DNA from: an uncultured SAR86 cluster bacterium
Lineage (GTDB): Bacteria > Pseudomonadota > Gammaproteobacteria > Magnimaribacterales > D2472
Reading direction: 5' to 3'
Assembly: GCA_902599315.1 (NCBI GenBank)
Contig: CACKEY010000004.1
Coordinates: 62,001-126,000, forward strand
Length of the DNA: 64,000 bases
The position numbers and the translations under genes were made by a program. The notes beneath the pieces are model-generated. The model was not told the origin of the DNA. It made no database searches and worked only from the letters and a program-made list of their open reading frames with translations. Positions 1 to 7,871 of this stretch are shown piece after piece; position 1 is the stretch's first letter, and the number at the start of each line of letters is the position of its first letter.

Positions 1-586
1 TGTAACTAATTTGATCGATATCAAAAAAATCCAGATTAAAAAAAGTTTTGCTAAATAAATTCCAAAAATAAGACTCCCCTTGTTTATTTTTAAAACCTCT
101 TATTTCAACAAAAGCAGTTTTATCAAATCTCTTCTGATCTAAGGACATAAAAATAAATCTTGCATATGAAAGTAATGAACCTCTTCCTTTACCCCGAAAA
201 TCTGGCTTTAGAAATAAAGTTCCTAATTCTGTGTAAGGTTTTTTATACAAATACATTGAAAGGACGTCTAGGTCTTTACCAAAGTTTAAAGACTTAGATT
301 TGAGTGTTAAATTTGATTTCTTAAAAAAAACTGAAGGTTTTTTTTTAGAAACCGAAGTGTAAATTGCTGATAGTCCCACAATCTTATTATTATCCTCGAG
401 AACAAATAAGTAGCTATCATGATTGGGTTTTTTAATATTCTTTTTCTGAGATCTTTCAGACCAAAGTAATCTCTTTTTTATTTCTTGGCTTGTTTTAGGC
501 ATAGTGGTCATACCTGCACCAGAATTCTTGATTAAATGCTCAACATTTTTTAAGTCTGAGCTTTTTACAAGTCTAACTAGCTTCAT
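1..586 (-). CDS. astA: Arginine N-succinyltransferase, C-terminal part outside window
   Basis: I translated this by hand because the gene runs off the left edge and is missing from the ORF track. About 195 codons are visible, beginning MKLVRLVKSSDLKNVEHLI. The order of motifs follows AstA: a GAGMTTMP stretch near residue 25, YLFVLED near residue 60, TELGTLFLKPDFRGKGRG (GNAT acyl-CoA loop) near residue 130, and a FVEIRG...FWNLFSKTFF segment after it. AstA moves the succinyl group of succinyl-CoA onto arginine, the first step of the ammonia-producing AST route of arginine breakdown to glutamate. The family is about 340 residues, so roughly 40 percent is cut off. No other ast gene lies inside the window. 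A TATAAT box sits exactly six bases before the ATG. Confidence 0.85.
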   Translation of the reverse strand, partial: MKLVRLVKSSDLKNVEHLIKNSGAGMTTMPKTSQEIKKRLLWSERSQKKNIKKPNHDSYLFVLEDNNKIVGLSAIYTSVSKKKPSVFFKKSNLTLKSKSLNFGKDLDVLSMYLYKKPYTELGTLFLKPDFRGKGRGSLLSYARFIFMSLDQKRFDKTAFVEIRGFKNKQGESYFWNLFSKTFFNLDFFDIDQISY

Positions 587-592
587 GAGCTT

Positions 593-598
593 ATTATA
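593..598 (-). promoter_or_regulatory. -10 box of astA, suggests leaderless transcript
   Basis: Read on the minus strand the bases are TATAAT-AAGCTC-ATG. A transcript starting the usual seven bases after the box would begin on the A of the start codon. No convincing -35 hexamer was found. The rest of the 54-base gap to the next gene shows nothing else. Confidence 0.4.
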
Positions 599-640
599 AC
601 AATTATAGTTTTTTGAGAGTTCTATTAACGCTAAAAGGGA

Positions 641-1513
641 CTAATGACGAAGCTCGCAAACAATTTCGTTATAAAATTTTTGCATGCCTTCTATCTTTTG
701 CTCCAAAGGAGCATCATTCATAATTCCGTATAACATCCAAGGATAAGTTGTCATGGTTGTGACACCTAAATCTTTCATCTTCTTGAAGCCATCCTTGCTA
801 AAGGCATCCCAACAAGTAAAACAAATATACTCATAGTTTTTCTTATCTGGAAACTCTTTTCTTTTTAAGTTTACTTTGCTCATTAATTCTTCTAGCTCAC
901 TTAAACTGTGCATATCTGAAATCCATCCATCATGACTTGCAGCTCTTTTTATTGCTGGTTCTGAAAAACCTCCCACATAAATAGGTATATCATTCTTTGG
1001 AGCAGGAAGCATTTCTAATTTTTTAAAGTTAAAAAATTTCCCATTGAAATCTACCATCTTCCCAGACCAAAGTAATTTCATAATCTCAAGCATTTCATCC
1101 GCTCTTGCGCCTCTTCGCCTAAATTCTTGTCCACCTGCCTCAAATTCCTCTGGCATCCAGCCCATGCCAACACCAAGATCAAATCTGCCATTGGAAACTG
1201 CATCGAGAGTTGAGACCTCTTTTGCAACCCTCAGTGGATTCCTTGCCGGGAGAACATATACGCTAGTATAAAATCTGATGTTTTTAGTTGCTCCAGCTAA
1301 AAAAGATAGAGTGCTAATAGGATCAGGCCAATCGGTACCCTGCTCCCATCTTACACTTCCATCATCAGTGTATGGATATGGTACAGAAAATGTTTCTGGG
1401 TGGATTAAATGATCCGAGACTGCAAGAAAATCATAACCAATTTCATCTGCAGCAATCCCCAATGGCTTAATTTCATCCATTGGTAAAATTGATAAAGGTA
1501 TTGCAAATTTCAT
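641..1513 (-). CDS. Luciferase-like (LLM class) flavin/F420-type oxidoreductase
   Basis: A 290-residue TIM-barrel protein of the bacterial luciferase-like family. Typical stretches are GIAADEIGYDFLAVSDH (residues 19-35), a LPARNPLRVAKEVSTLDAVSNGR segment (88-110) followed by GVGMGWM (114-120), and YVGGFSEPAIKRAA near 190. These resemble the subgroup often annotated as F420-dependent (TIGR03619-like). Whether this organism makes F420 cannot be seen here; FMN is an alternative. The substrate is unknown. The ATG overlaps the stop of the upstream HupE gene by four bases (ATGA), so the two are probably translated together. Confidence 0.75.
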   Translation of the reverse strand: MKFAIPLSILPMDEIKPLGIAADEIGYDFLAVSDHLIHPETFSVPYPYTDDGSVRWEQGTDWPDPISTLSFLAGATKNIRFYTSVYVLPARNPLRVAKEVSTLDAVSNGRFDLGVGMGWMPEEFEAGGQEFRRRGARADEMLEIMKLLWSGKMVDFNGKFFNFKKLEMLPAPKNDIPIYVGGFSEPAIKRAASHDGWISDMHSLSELEELMSKVNLKRKEFPDKKNYEYICFTCWDAFSKDGFKKMKDLGVTTMTTYPWMLYGIMNDAPLEQKIEGMQKFYNEIVCELRH

Positions 1514-2697
1514 ATTCCTATTGCCCTAGTGATAAACCAAAAAGTACCCATAGAGAATACTACAACACCAGCAAAATTATGAATAGAATTAAAATAGGCA
1601 TTTGAGAGAAACCTTTTTGATAAAGCTAATAAGCTCAAGATTCCAAATGCAACTGCAAGTTGACCAATCTCAACGCCGATATTAAAACTTAAAATAATTG
1701 GCAACAATTTATCTTGAGGTAAACCTACTTCAGATATAGCTCCTGCAAATCCTAATCCATGAATTAATCCAAAAAATACAGTTATTAATAATGGCAGCCA
1801 TAGAGAGTTATAATGCATAGTCAAGCTTAGATAAATAGTTAAAAATAAGGCTAAACCAAAAATTAACATAGGGTCTAAAGTTCCAAAAATTACTAGAGGG
1901 GTAAATGCTAAAACTGCAAAGATGAAATTTTTTATGAGTCTGTCAAATTCATAATTGTGTTTAAAAAACTTCTCTAAGGCCAAAAGTAATATCGAAAATC
2001 CAATTAAGATTTCTACCATCACTGAATGAACTCTTAAAACATTCATCGCACCAAATCCCAAAGTTAAGCTATGACCAATGGTAAATCCAGTAATTGCAAT
2101 TATTAAGAATCTACCTTGAAACAATAATAACAGGCCTAGCAAAAAAACAAGATGATCCCAACCACCCAAAATATGTTCAATTCCAGAAAATAAATAGCTT
2201 AAGTATGAACTTTGGTTCTTCTTTGATTCTGACAAAGAACCTATAAGCCAAACATCAGATGAATTGGCAAACATAAATTCAGGAATTGTTTCATCATCTA
2301 TTGATCCTCTAGCAATATGTGTATGAATTGGGCCTAAATCTTGAAATAAAGAAATAGATACCTGTGATGGCATTTCCACGCATTTAAAATCCCAAAAAAA
2401 CTTCAAGACCCCAGCTGCATTATTTTCATTGAATGTTACTGATTCTTGAATCTGACACTGATCTCCCAAATTAATTGAATTTTGAAGATAAGTTAAAAAA
2501 TCTGGATATGATCGATATTTTGTTTCAGGCCTTAAAAGTCTAAAAATACCTTGTTTAATAGTTCCGGTAACCTTTATTTCAACCCCATCCTCAACATTAA
2601 GAAATTGGAATTTAGAATATGACTCACTTCGATTATGAGCTTCCAGCGAGGGAAGCAAAATAAGAAAAAATATGATAAATATTTTTTTATAATTCAT
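1510..2697 (-). CDS. HupE/UreJ-family membrane protein with exported N-terminal domain
   Basis: A 395-residue protein. It starts with a signal peptide (MNYKKIFIIFFLILLPSLEA), followed by an exported soluble part of about 145 residues and then, from residue 168, a membrane domain of roughly seven helices. That domain carries the family histidines: GIEHILGGWDHLVFLLGL (H175, H182), FTIGHSLTLGF (H209) and FGLIHGLGFAGA (H313). HupE/UreJ proteins are usually linked to nickel or other metal uptake, but this long two-domain subtype is widespread without hydrogenase or urease, and neither is present here. The start overlaps the end of the ElaA-PPIase gene by 11 bases, and the end overlaps the LLM gene by four, implying one operon. 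The transported ion is not known. Confidence 0.8.
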   Translation of the reverse strand: MNYKKIFIIFFLILLPSLEAHNRSESYSKFQFLNVEDGVEIKVTGTIKQGIFRLLRPETKYRSYPDFLTYLQNSINLGDQCQIQESVTFNENNAAGVLKFFWDFKCVEMPSQVSISLFQDLGPIHTHIARGSIDDETIPEFMFANSSDVWLIGSLSESKKNQSSYLSYLFSGIEHILGGWDHLVFLLGLLLLFQGRFLIIAITGFTIGHSLTLGFGAMNVLRVHSVMVEILIGFSILLLALEKFFKHNYEFDRLIKNFIFAVLAFTPLVIFGTLDPMLIFGLALFLTIYLSLTMHYNSLWLPLLITVFFGLIHGLGFAGAISEVGLPQDKLLPIILSFNIGVEIGQLAVAFGILSLLALSKRFLSNAYFNSIHNFAGVVVFSMGTFWFITRAIGI

Positions 2698-3988
2698 TCG
2701 CTTTTACAACATCGTACCAATTTCTTAAATCTTCTAAATATTCATCAAGCATTTGCTCTCCTTGATAACGAATATATTCTGATTCAACTTCTTTTGAAAC
2801 ATCACCAAATGGAGGAGCGCTTGAAATTATCTTTTTGATTAGTATCAGAATATGAGCTTGTTCATCAAACTCTATCAATTCACTGACTTCACCCTCCTCA
2901 AGGTCTAAAGCAATCTGAGTTAGCGAAGGTCCTATGTATTCTCTGATTTTCATGGCAGGCAATATAGTATTTGGCAGTGTGATCACTTCATTTTCAGCAA
3001 GAGATTTTGCCTTTGCAAAATCTCCTGCAATTAAAAAATCTCTTGCCTTGATTGCAAGCTCTTTATTGTTGGATTTAAAACTTAACTTTATAAGATGAAG
3101 CTTTGGGCTTGGAGTAAAAAGATCTTCGTTAAGTGAATAAAAATTTTCTAAATCGTTCTGAGAAATTGTTAATTCATTTGCATCTGAGATAATCGAACTG
3201 ATCATCTTTTGTATGATAATGCTTCGAATCTCAGAATCATTCTCAATCATTCCAAGATCAATACCCCTCTGAATAAGAAGTTCCTCATCTATCATTCTTT
3301 CAAGGATATTTTCAGGATCAGAATCTATCAAACCTGTCTTTCTTGATTGCGCTATTGATTCTAAATACGACTGATATTTCTCTTTTGAAATTGCTCTCTC
3401 ATCAATTTTAGCGACCCAATTTAATTGAGCGATATCTACCTCTTTAATAAAACTTGACCCAATTATCAAAACAGAAATAATTCCACCAAGAAGAATCAAA
3501 GGGTGAATATCAAACTTCCATTGAAAAAAATGTTTAGTTTTTTCTATTGGAGTTAAAGTCATCTTTATGTGATCAATATCATCCTCTAAATAAACTTCAC
3601 CAATCGGTTCAAACCCAAATTCTTTATAAAAATTTAATAATCTATATTGAGCTGAGAGGCTAATATCATATTTAGGATACTTTAAAGCACAAAAATCAAT
3701 GGCCATCTTAGTAAGAACTTTGCCCAAACCTTCTCTTCTGACACTTTCTTTGGTTAAAACTCTGCCAATTTCAGGACCATCATATCTTTGACCAGGTTTA
3801 CCTACTCTCAAATAGCCGACTAGTTCAGAATCTTGATATGCAAGTAGATGATCGCAGTCTTGATCTTTAAAATCGGCATCAATAAATGCACAGTCTTGCT
3901 CAACAACAAAAACTTCCTGACGAAGATTCAATAGTCCATATAGCTCCTGTTTCGTGAGAGCAGAGTATGATTTCCATTTAAATTCCAT
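2687..3988 (-). CDS. Fusion: ElaA-type GNAT acetyltransferase + membrane-anchored parvulin-like PPIase
   Basis: One open frame of 433 residues joins two usually separate proteins. Residues 1-146 are an ElaA-like GNAT domain: LRQEVFVVEQDCAF (22-35), DHLLAYQDSELVGYLRV, GRVLTKESVRREGLGKVL (acetyl-CoA loop) and FYKEFGF. Residues 162-181 (HPLILLGGIISVLIIGSSF) form a single membrane helix. Residues 190-433 look like a SurA/PpiC-type periplasmic chaperone: an N-terminal helical region (ERAISKEKYQSYLESIA...) and a weak rotamase-like part (GPSLTQIALDLEEGEVSEL). PPIase genes of this type commonly sit beside HupE/UreJ genes, as here. An internal ATG (M143) could give a separate PPIase start. The gene is followed by hupE with an 11-base overlap. 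Topology would put the acetyltransferase in the cytoplasm and the PPIase in the periplasm. Confidence 0.75.
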   Translation of the reverse strand: MEFKWKSYSALTKQELYGLLNLRQEVFVVEQDCAFIDADFKDQDCDHLLAYQDSELVGYLRVGKPGQRYDGPEIGRVLTKESVRREGLGKVLTKMAIDFCALKYPKYDISLSAQYRLLNFYKEFGFEPIGEVYLEDDIDHIKMTLTPIEKTKHFFQWKFDIHPLILLGGIISVLIIGSSFIKEVDIAQLNWVAKIDERAISKEKYQSYLESIAQSRKTGLIDSDPENILERMIDEELLIQRGIDLGMIENDSEIRSIIIQKMISSIISDANELTISQNDLENFYSLNEDLFTPSPKLHLIKLSFKSNNKELAIKARDFLIAGDFAKAKSLAENEVITLPNTILPAMKIREYIGPSLTQIALDLEEGEVSELIEFDEQAHILILIKKIISSAPPFGDVSKEVESEYIRYQGEQMLDEYLEDLRNWYDVVKANEL

Positions 3989-3994
3989 GCTGAG

Positions 3995-4000
3995 ATTATA
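3995..4000 (-). promoter_or_regulatory. -10 box of the ElaA-PPIase operon, suggests leaderless transcript
   Basis: Minus-strand reading gives TATAAT-CTCAGC-ATG, the same six-base spacing as at astA. There is no Shine-Dalgarno sequence. The 56-base divergent gap is shared with the gpx promoter. Confidence 0.45.
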
Positions 4001-4014
4001 TTGGTTTTATTGCG

Positions 4015-4020
4015 TATAAT
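4015..4020 (+). promoter_or_regulatory. -10 box of the glutathione peroxidase gene
   Basis: TATAAT lies 24 bases before the gpx ATG and is followed by a good ribosome binding site (AAGAGGAG) seven bases before the ATG. No clear -35 element is seen. Confidence 0.4.
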
Positions 4021-4044
4021 CTTAACTCAAAAGAGGAGATTAAT

Positions 4045-4524
4045 ATGAGTGAGTTATACAACATAAGTGTCAAAGACATAGATATGAATTTAGTTGATTT
4101 AAGTTCCTATGAAGGCAAAACATTGTTAATTGTTAATGTAGCTAGTAAGTGCGGCTTTACTCCACAATACAAAGATCTGCAAAACCTATATGAGAAATAT
4201 CAAGATCAAGGATTAGAAGTGTTAGGCTTCCCATGTAATCAATTTGGCGCTCAAGAGCCTGGAACGAATGAAGAAGTGAAATCATTTTGTGATCTTAATT
4301 ACAATGTTTCATTCAAGATGTTCGATAAAATCGATGTAAACGGATCAGATGCTAGCCCTTTATTTAAATTTCTTAAACATGAATCTCCTGGAATCATGGG
4401 CACAGAAGCAATTAAATGGAATTTTACTAAATTCCTTGTTAATAAAGATGGTCAGGTAATTAAAAGATTTGCTCCCAAAGATGGTGAATCAGAGATTGAA
4501 TCCGAATTACAAAAAATCTTATAA
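4045..4524 (+). CDS. Glutathione peroxidase-family thiol peroxidase (Cys type)
   Basis: A 159-residue cytoplasmic peroxidase that reduces peroxides. The catalytic set is visible: peroxidatic C36 in VASKCGFTPQY, Q66 in FPCNQFG, and W125-N126 in WNFTKF. C82 (SFCDLNYNVSF) sits where the resolving cysteine lies in thioredoxin-dependent members, so electrons more likely come from thioredoxin than glutathione. It uses cysteine rather than selenocysteine. A strong AGAGGAG site supports the chosen start. Its stop lies one base from the stop of convergent rimI, leaving no room for a dedicated terminator. Confidence 0.92.
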   Translation: MSELYNISVKDIDMNLVDLSSYEGKTLLIVNVASKCGFTPQYKDLQNLYEKYQDQGLEVLGFPCNQFGAQEPGTNEEVKSFCDLNYNVSFKMFDKIDVNGSDASPLFKFLKHESPGIMGTEAIKWNFTKFLVNKDGQVIKRFAPKDGESEIESELQKIL

Positions 4525-4525
4525 G

Positions 4526-4966
4526 TTAAATTATTAAACTCATCAAAAGAGCGTCCTCTTTTTCAGGCTTACTGTAGTAATCCTGTCGTATGGCATCTTT
4601 ATAAAATCCATTTTTTTTATATAGATTAATAGCAACTAAATTTGAAACCCTTACTTCAAGGTTAATGACTTTTACCCCAACAGCTTTGTTTTGAAGAATA
4701 ACTTGTTTTAAAAGTTTGTCGCCCAGGCCCTTTCGATGATATGCAGGATCAATTGCAATATTTAGTAAATGTGATTCAGGAATTATTGGTGAATAGATAG
4801 CAAAACCTATTATTGTCTCAGCATGCTCAAGCACTGTTGAATAATGCCCAACCTCCATGGATGAAATAAATTGAGCTTTTGTCCAAGGCATAAGATTAGT
4901 AGAGTTTTCAATCTCTACAATAGATTCAATATCATCCGAACTAGCAGGTCTAATTTTCGTTTGCAT
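4526..4966 (-). CDS. rimI: Ribosomal protein S18 alanine N-acetyltransferase
   Basis: A 146-residue GNAT protein. It shows the acetyl-CoA loop HRKGLG (77-82) and the RimI signature NLEVRVSNLVAINLYKKNGF, with E104 and Y115 at the catalytic positions known from enterobacterial RimI. It acetylates the N-terminal alanine of ribosomal protein S18 and possibly other targets. It lies directly after holD, with the holD stop and the rimI start sharing one base (TAATG), matching the holD-rimI pairing of E. coli. RimI and generic GNAT proteins are similar, but the neighbour supports this call. Confidence 0.85.
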   Translation of the reverse strand: MQTKIRPASSDDIESIVEIENSTNLMPWTKAQFISSMEVGHYSTVLEHAETIIGFAIYSPIIPESHLLNIAIDPAYHRKGLGDKLLKQVILQNKAVGVKVINLEVRVSNLVAINLYKKNGFYKDAIRQDYYSKPEKEDALLMSLII

Positions 4967-5400
4967 TAGGTTGCTTGCAAAGGCTTAAGTTTTTGCCAAA
5001 GAGTTTTTTTTAAATTTGAATCAATGAGCATCTGTTCTAATGAGGGAGAAGTTATTGCATTAAATGATATAGAGGATTCTATTGAACTTGAAAATATGAT
5101 GATTGCCTTTAAGTTTTCACCCTCAGAAAACTGACGAATTTCTATAGGCTGCTTATTGGAGGTCAAAAAAGCTCCCATTGTTGCTGAGGCACTTGGTCCA
5201 CGAATGGAGTCAACTATAGCTTCTAGCAACTTCATTTCTTTTTCAGAGTAATCATCTACAGAATTAGCATGTAGTGTTAGAATATTGTCCTTTTTAAAGA
5301 AGAAGATTCTTGTTTCATCATTAGATTGATGTTTATTTGAATCTCCAAAAAGAGGAATACCAATTTTAGATAAAATAAATTGAGATTTGTTTGATAGCAT
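4966..5400 (-). CDS. holD: DNA polymerase III psi subunit
   Basis: A 144-residue, fast-evolving protein. The start at ATG 5400 (MLSNKSQFILSKIGIPLFG) is preferred over the track start at 5439, because it matches the HolD N-terminus (QLQQLGI-like) and clears most of leuA. The C-terminal segment SPSLEQMLIDSNLKKTLWQ aligns well with E. coli HolD (SPALTDLRANPTARAALWQ). Psi bridges the clamp loader and the chi subunit or SSB at the replication fork. Position immediately upstream of rimI matches E. coli and supports the identification. The two divergent starts of holD and leuA are only ten bases apart, so each promoter must lie inside the other gene. Confidence 0.72.
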   Translation of the reverse strand: MLSNKSQFILSKIGIPLFGDSNKHQSNDETRIFFFKKDNILTLHANSVDDYSEKEMKLLEAIVDSIRGPSASATMGAFLTSNKQPIEIRQFSEGENLKAIIIFSSSIESSISFNAITSPSLEQMLIDSNLKKTLWQKLKPLQAT

Positions 5401-5410
5401 CACAAAAGCA

Positions 5411-7084
5411 ATGATGAAAGATTTAATTAAAAAATACAAACCTTTTGAGCCTATTCCATTGAAAGGAAGGCAATGGCCAAATACGGTTATTCAAGCAGCA
5501 CCACGTTGGTGCTCAGTTGATCTTCGCGATGGAAATCAAGCTCTTATTGAACCCATGGGTCATGAGAGAAAAAAACGAATGTTTAAACTTTTATGTGATC
5601 TAGGATTCAAAGAAATCGAAGTAGGTTTTCCAGCTGCTTCTGAGACTGACTTTGAATTTGTAAGATGGTTAATTGAAGAAAAGCAAATTCCCTCAGATGT
5701 CACAATACAAGTATTAACTCAAGCAAGAGATCACATTATAGAAAGAACTTTCGAATCACTTGAGGGAGCATCACAAGCTATAGTGCATTTTTATAACTCG
5801 ACTTCCACGCTGCAAAGAAAAGTAGTTTTTGATCAAGATAAATCTGGAATAAAAAAAATAGCAACCGATGGAGCAAAGCTTGTAAAAAAACTTGCGTTAA
5901 CTCAAAGTGAAACAAAATGGTCTTTTGAATACTCTCCAGAAAGCTTTACAGGTACTGAGCTTGATTATGCTGCAGAGGTTTGTGATTCTGTTGTCGATAT
6001 TTTAAAAGATGCAACATCTGAAAAAATCATTATCAATCTGCCAGCGACAGTTGAAATGGCAACACCAAATGTATACGGTGACCAAATTGAATGGATGAAT
6101 GAAAATTTAGAAAATCGAGAAAGTATTTGTCTCTCTTTACATCCTCACAATGATCGTGGAACTGCAGTAGCAGCCTCTGAATTTGGATTAATGGCAGGCG
6201 CTGATAGAGTTGAAGGAACATTATTTGGTAATGGAGAAAGAACTGGCAATGTTGATATTGTCACTATTGCATTAAACCTGCTTACTCAAGGCATTAATCC
6301 TGAGCTTGATTTTTCCGATATTAACTCTGTAATTAGGGAAGTTGAGTACTGCAATCAACTTCCTGTTCATCCAAGACATCCATATGCTGGTGATTTGGTT
6401 TTTACAGCTTTCTCGGGATCTCACCAAGATGCAATTAAAAAAGGACTAAATTCTTTAGAAAAATCAAATCAGTTAGAATGGGAAGTACCATATCTCCCTA
6501 TTGATCCTGCAGATCTAGGAAGATCATACGAAGCTGTTGTAAGAATAAATTCTCAATCAGGAAAAGGTGGAGTTTCTTTTATCCTTGAAAAGGATCATGG
6601 TGTCTCTCTTCCACGAAGACTGCAAATCAACCTGAGTCAAAAAGTACAAAAAGTTGCTGAGGATACTGGTAAGGAAGTAATGTCCAGGGATATTTGGAAG
6701 GTATTTGAAGAAAATTATATTTCTGTTTCTGGTAGACTCAAGCTACTAAATTATGCCCTATCGTCAACTGAGGACTCTTCTGGCAATACTTCAGATCAAG
6801 TTGAGATTTCTTTAGAAGATAAAAATAAAAAAGTTAATCTTACAGGTATCGGTGGAGGCCCAATTGAGGCTTTTATATCCTCAATAAATAAGTACTTTTC
6901 AACATCTATTTCTGTTTCAGACTATCACCAGCAATCAGTTACCTCTGGTGCTGACGCAAAAGCAGCTGCATTTATTGAGCTTACTATGGATGGAAAGAAT
7001 GAATGGGGTGCAGGTATCGATGGAAATACAACAAAAGCTTCTTTTCAAGCCATTATCTCAGGACTTAACAAGCTAATTACTTAA
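5411..7084 (+). CDS. leuA: 2-isopropylmalate synthase (long, LeuA type 2)
   Basis: About 557 residues. It condenses acetyl-CoA with 2-oxoisovalerate in the first committed step of leucine synthesis. The catalytic TIM barrel shows APRWCSVDLRDGNQAL (metal-binding D and R), SLHPHNDRGTA (H244 and H246, metal ligands) and GTLFGNGERTGN. LPVHPRHPYAGDLVFTAFSG is typical of the long Corynebacterium/Pseudomonas-type enzyme. The C-terminal 110 residues (VSGRLKLLNY ... IGGGPIEAF ... GADAKAAAFIEL) form the leucine-binding regulatory domain. The ORF track starts at a TTG (5387); ATG 5411 or 5414 fits the family better. No Shine-Dalgarno sequence or leader-peptide attenuator is visible. The 3 prime end overlaps the convergent crotonase gene by eight bases. 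Confidence 0.93.
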   Translation: MMKDLIKKYKPFEPIPLKGRQWPNTVIQAAPRWCSVDLRDGNQALIEPMGHERKKRMFKLLCDLGFKEIEVGFPAASETDFEFVRWLIEEKQIPSDVTIQVLTQARDHIIERTFESLEGASQAIVHFYNSTSTLQRKVVFDQDKSGIKKIATDGAKLVKKLALTQSETKWSFEYSPESFTGTELDYAAEVCDSVVDILKDATSEKIIINLPATVEMATPNVYGDQIEWMNENLENRESICLSLHPHNDRGTAVAASEFGLMAGADRVEGTLFGNGERTGNVDIVTIALNLLTQGINPELDFSDINSVIREVEYCNQLPVHPRHPYAGDLVFTAFSGSHQDAIKKGLNSLEKSNQLEWEVPYLPIDPADLGRSYEAVVRINSQSGKGGVSFILEKDHGVSLPRRLQINLSQKVQKVAEDTGKEVMSRDIWKVFEENYISVSGRLKLLNYALSSTEDSSGNTSDQVEISLEDKNKKVNLTGIGGGPIEAFISSINKYFSTSISVSDYHQQSVTSGADAKAAAFIELTMDGKNEWGAGIDGNTTKASFQAIISGLNKLIT

Positions 7085-7850
7085 AGTTAGGTTCACGCTT
7101 TTCTAGAAAAGCTTTAACGCCCTCCATGTTTTCGTCAGATCCAAAAATATTATTTTGAGCCTCTGCCTCAGCTTTAAATGTTTCATCATATGATTGAGTA
7201 ATTGAATCATTCATAAGTTTTTTTGTGAGTGATAATGCCTGAGGTGATCGTTTTGATAAATGCTCTGCCCATTTTTTTGTCTCAGAGGATAATTTATCTA
7301 ATTCCACTACTTTGTTAGCAATACCCATGCTCAAACAATCAGCAGAAGATATTTTTTTTGCCTCAATTGCGAATTCTAAAGCTCTTGCATATCCAATGGC
7401 TCTTGTTAATAGAAAACTAAGTCCACCATCTGGAACTAATGCAATGTTACTAAATACTGACATGATATATGAGTCTTTAGCCATGATTCTAAGGTCGCAT
7501 GCCATAGCCAATGCGGCACCGATACCTGCAGCGGCACCATTTATTGAACCAATGACTGGTTTTGGCATTTCAATGATATTCTTTAAAAACGGATAATAGC
7601 CTCGTATCAAAGCGTCCTTGGTATCAGACCAAGATGCATCTCTTTCAGTTAAGTCGGCACCGGCGGAAAAGCCTCTACCTTCTCCAGTTATAACTAAAAC
7701 TCTGATTTGAGAGTCATTTTTTACCTTTTCAGTAGCGTCACCCATATCCCAAACAAGCTGCTCATTGAAAGCATTCATCATTTTTGGTCGATTAATAGTG
7801 AGCGTTGCTACTTTATTTTCAACTTCTAAACTTATGGTTTCATAACTCAT
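7077..7850 (-). CDS. Enoyl-CoA hydratase/isomerase family protein (PaaG-like)
   Basis: A 257-residue crotonase-fold protein. Oxyanion-hole motifs are GRGFSAGADL (59-67) and NGAAAGIGAALAMACDLRI (104-122). In classic hydratases a glutamate pair does catalysis; here the second position reads NIALVPDGG with D141, as in PaaG-type isomerases and some hydratases, and the first glutamate is not obvious. It probably works on acyl-CoA intermediates of fatty acid or aromatic breakdown; the exact reaction is not determined. The C-terminus ends in the common FLEKREPNF. It follows tilS with a 21-base gap and converges on leuA. Confidence 0.85.
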   Translation of the reverse strand: MSYETISLEVENKVATLTINRPKMMNAFNEQLVWDMGDATEKVKNDSQIRVLVITGEGRGFSAGADLTERDASWSDTKDALIRGYYPFLKNIIEMPKPVIGSINGAAAGIGAALAMACDLRIMAKDSYIMSVFSNIALVPDGGLSFLLTRAIGYARALEFAIEAKKISSADCLSMGIANKVVELDKLSSETKKWAEHLSKRSPQALSLTKKLMNDSITQSYDETFKAEAEAQNNIFGSDENMEGVKAFLEKREPNFK

Positions 7851-7871
7851 ACTTTTCTCCTGATTGATTAA

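Noticed and set aside
7312-7596. 94-residue plus-strand ORF within the crotonase gene
   Set aside because: Antisense shadow of a well-conserved protein; composition mirrors its complement.
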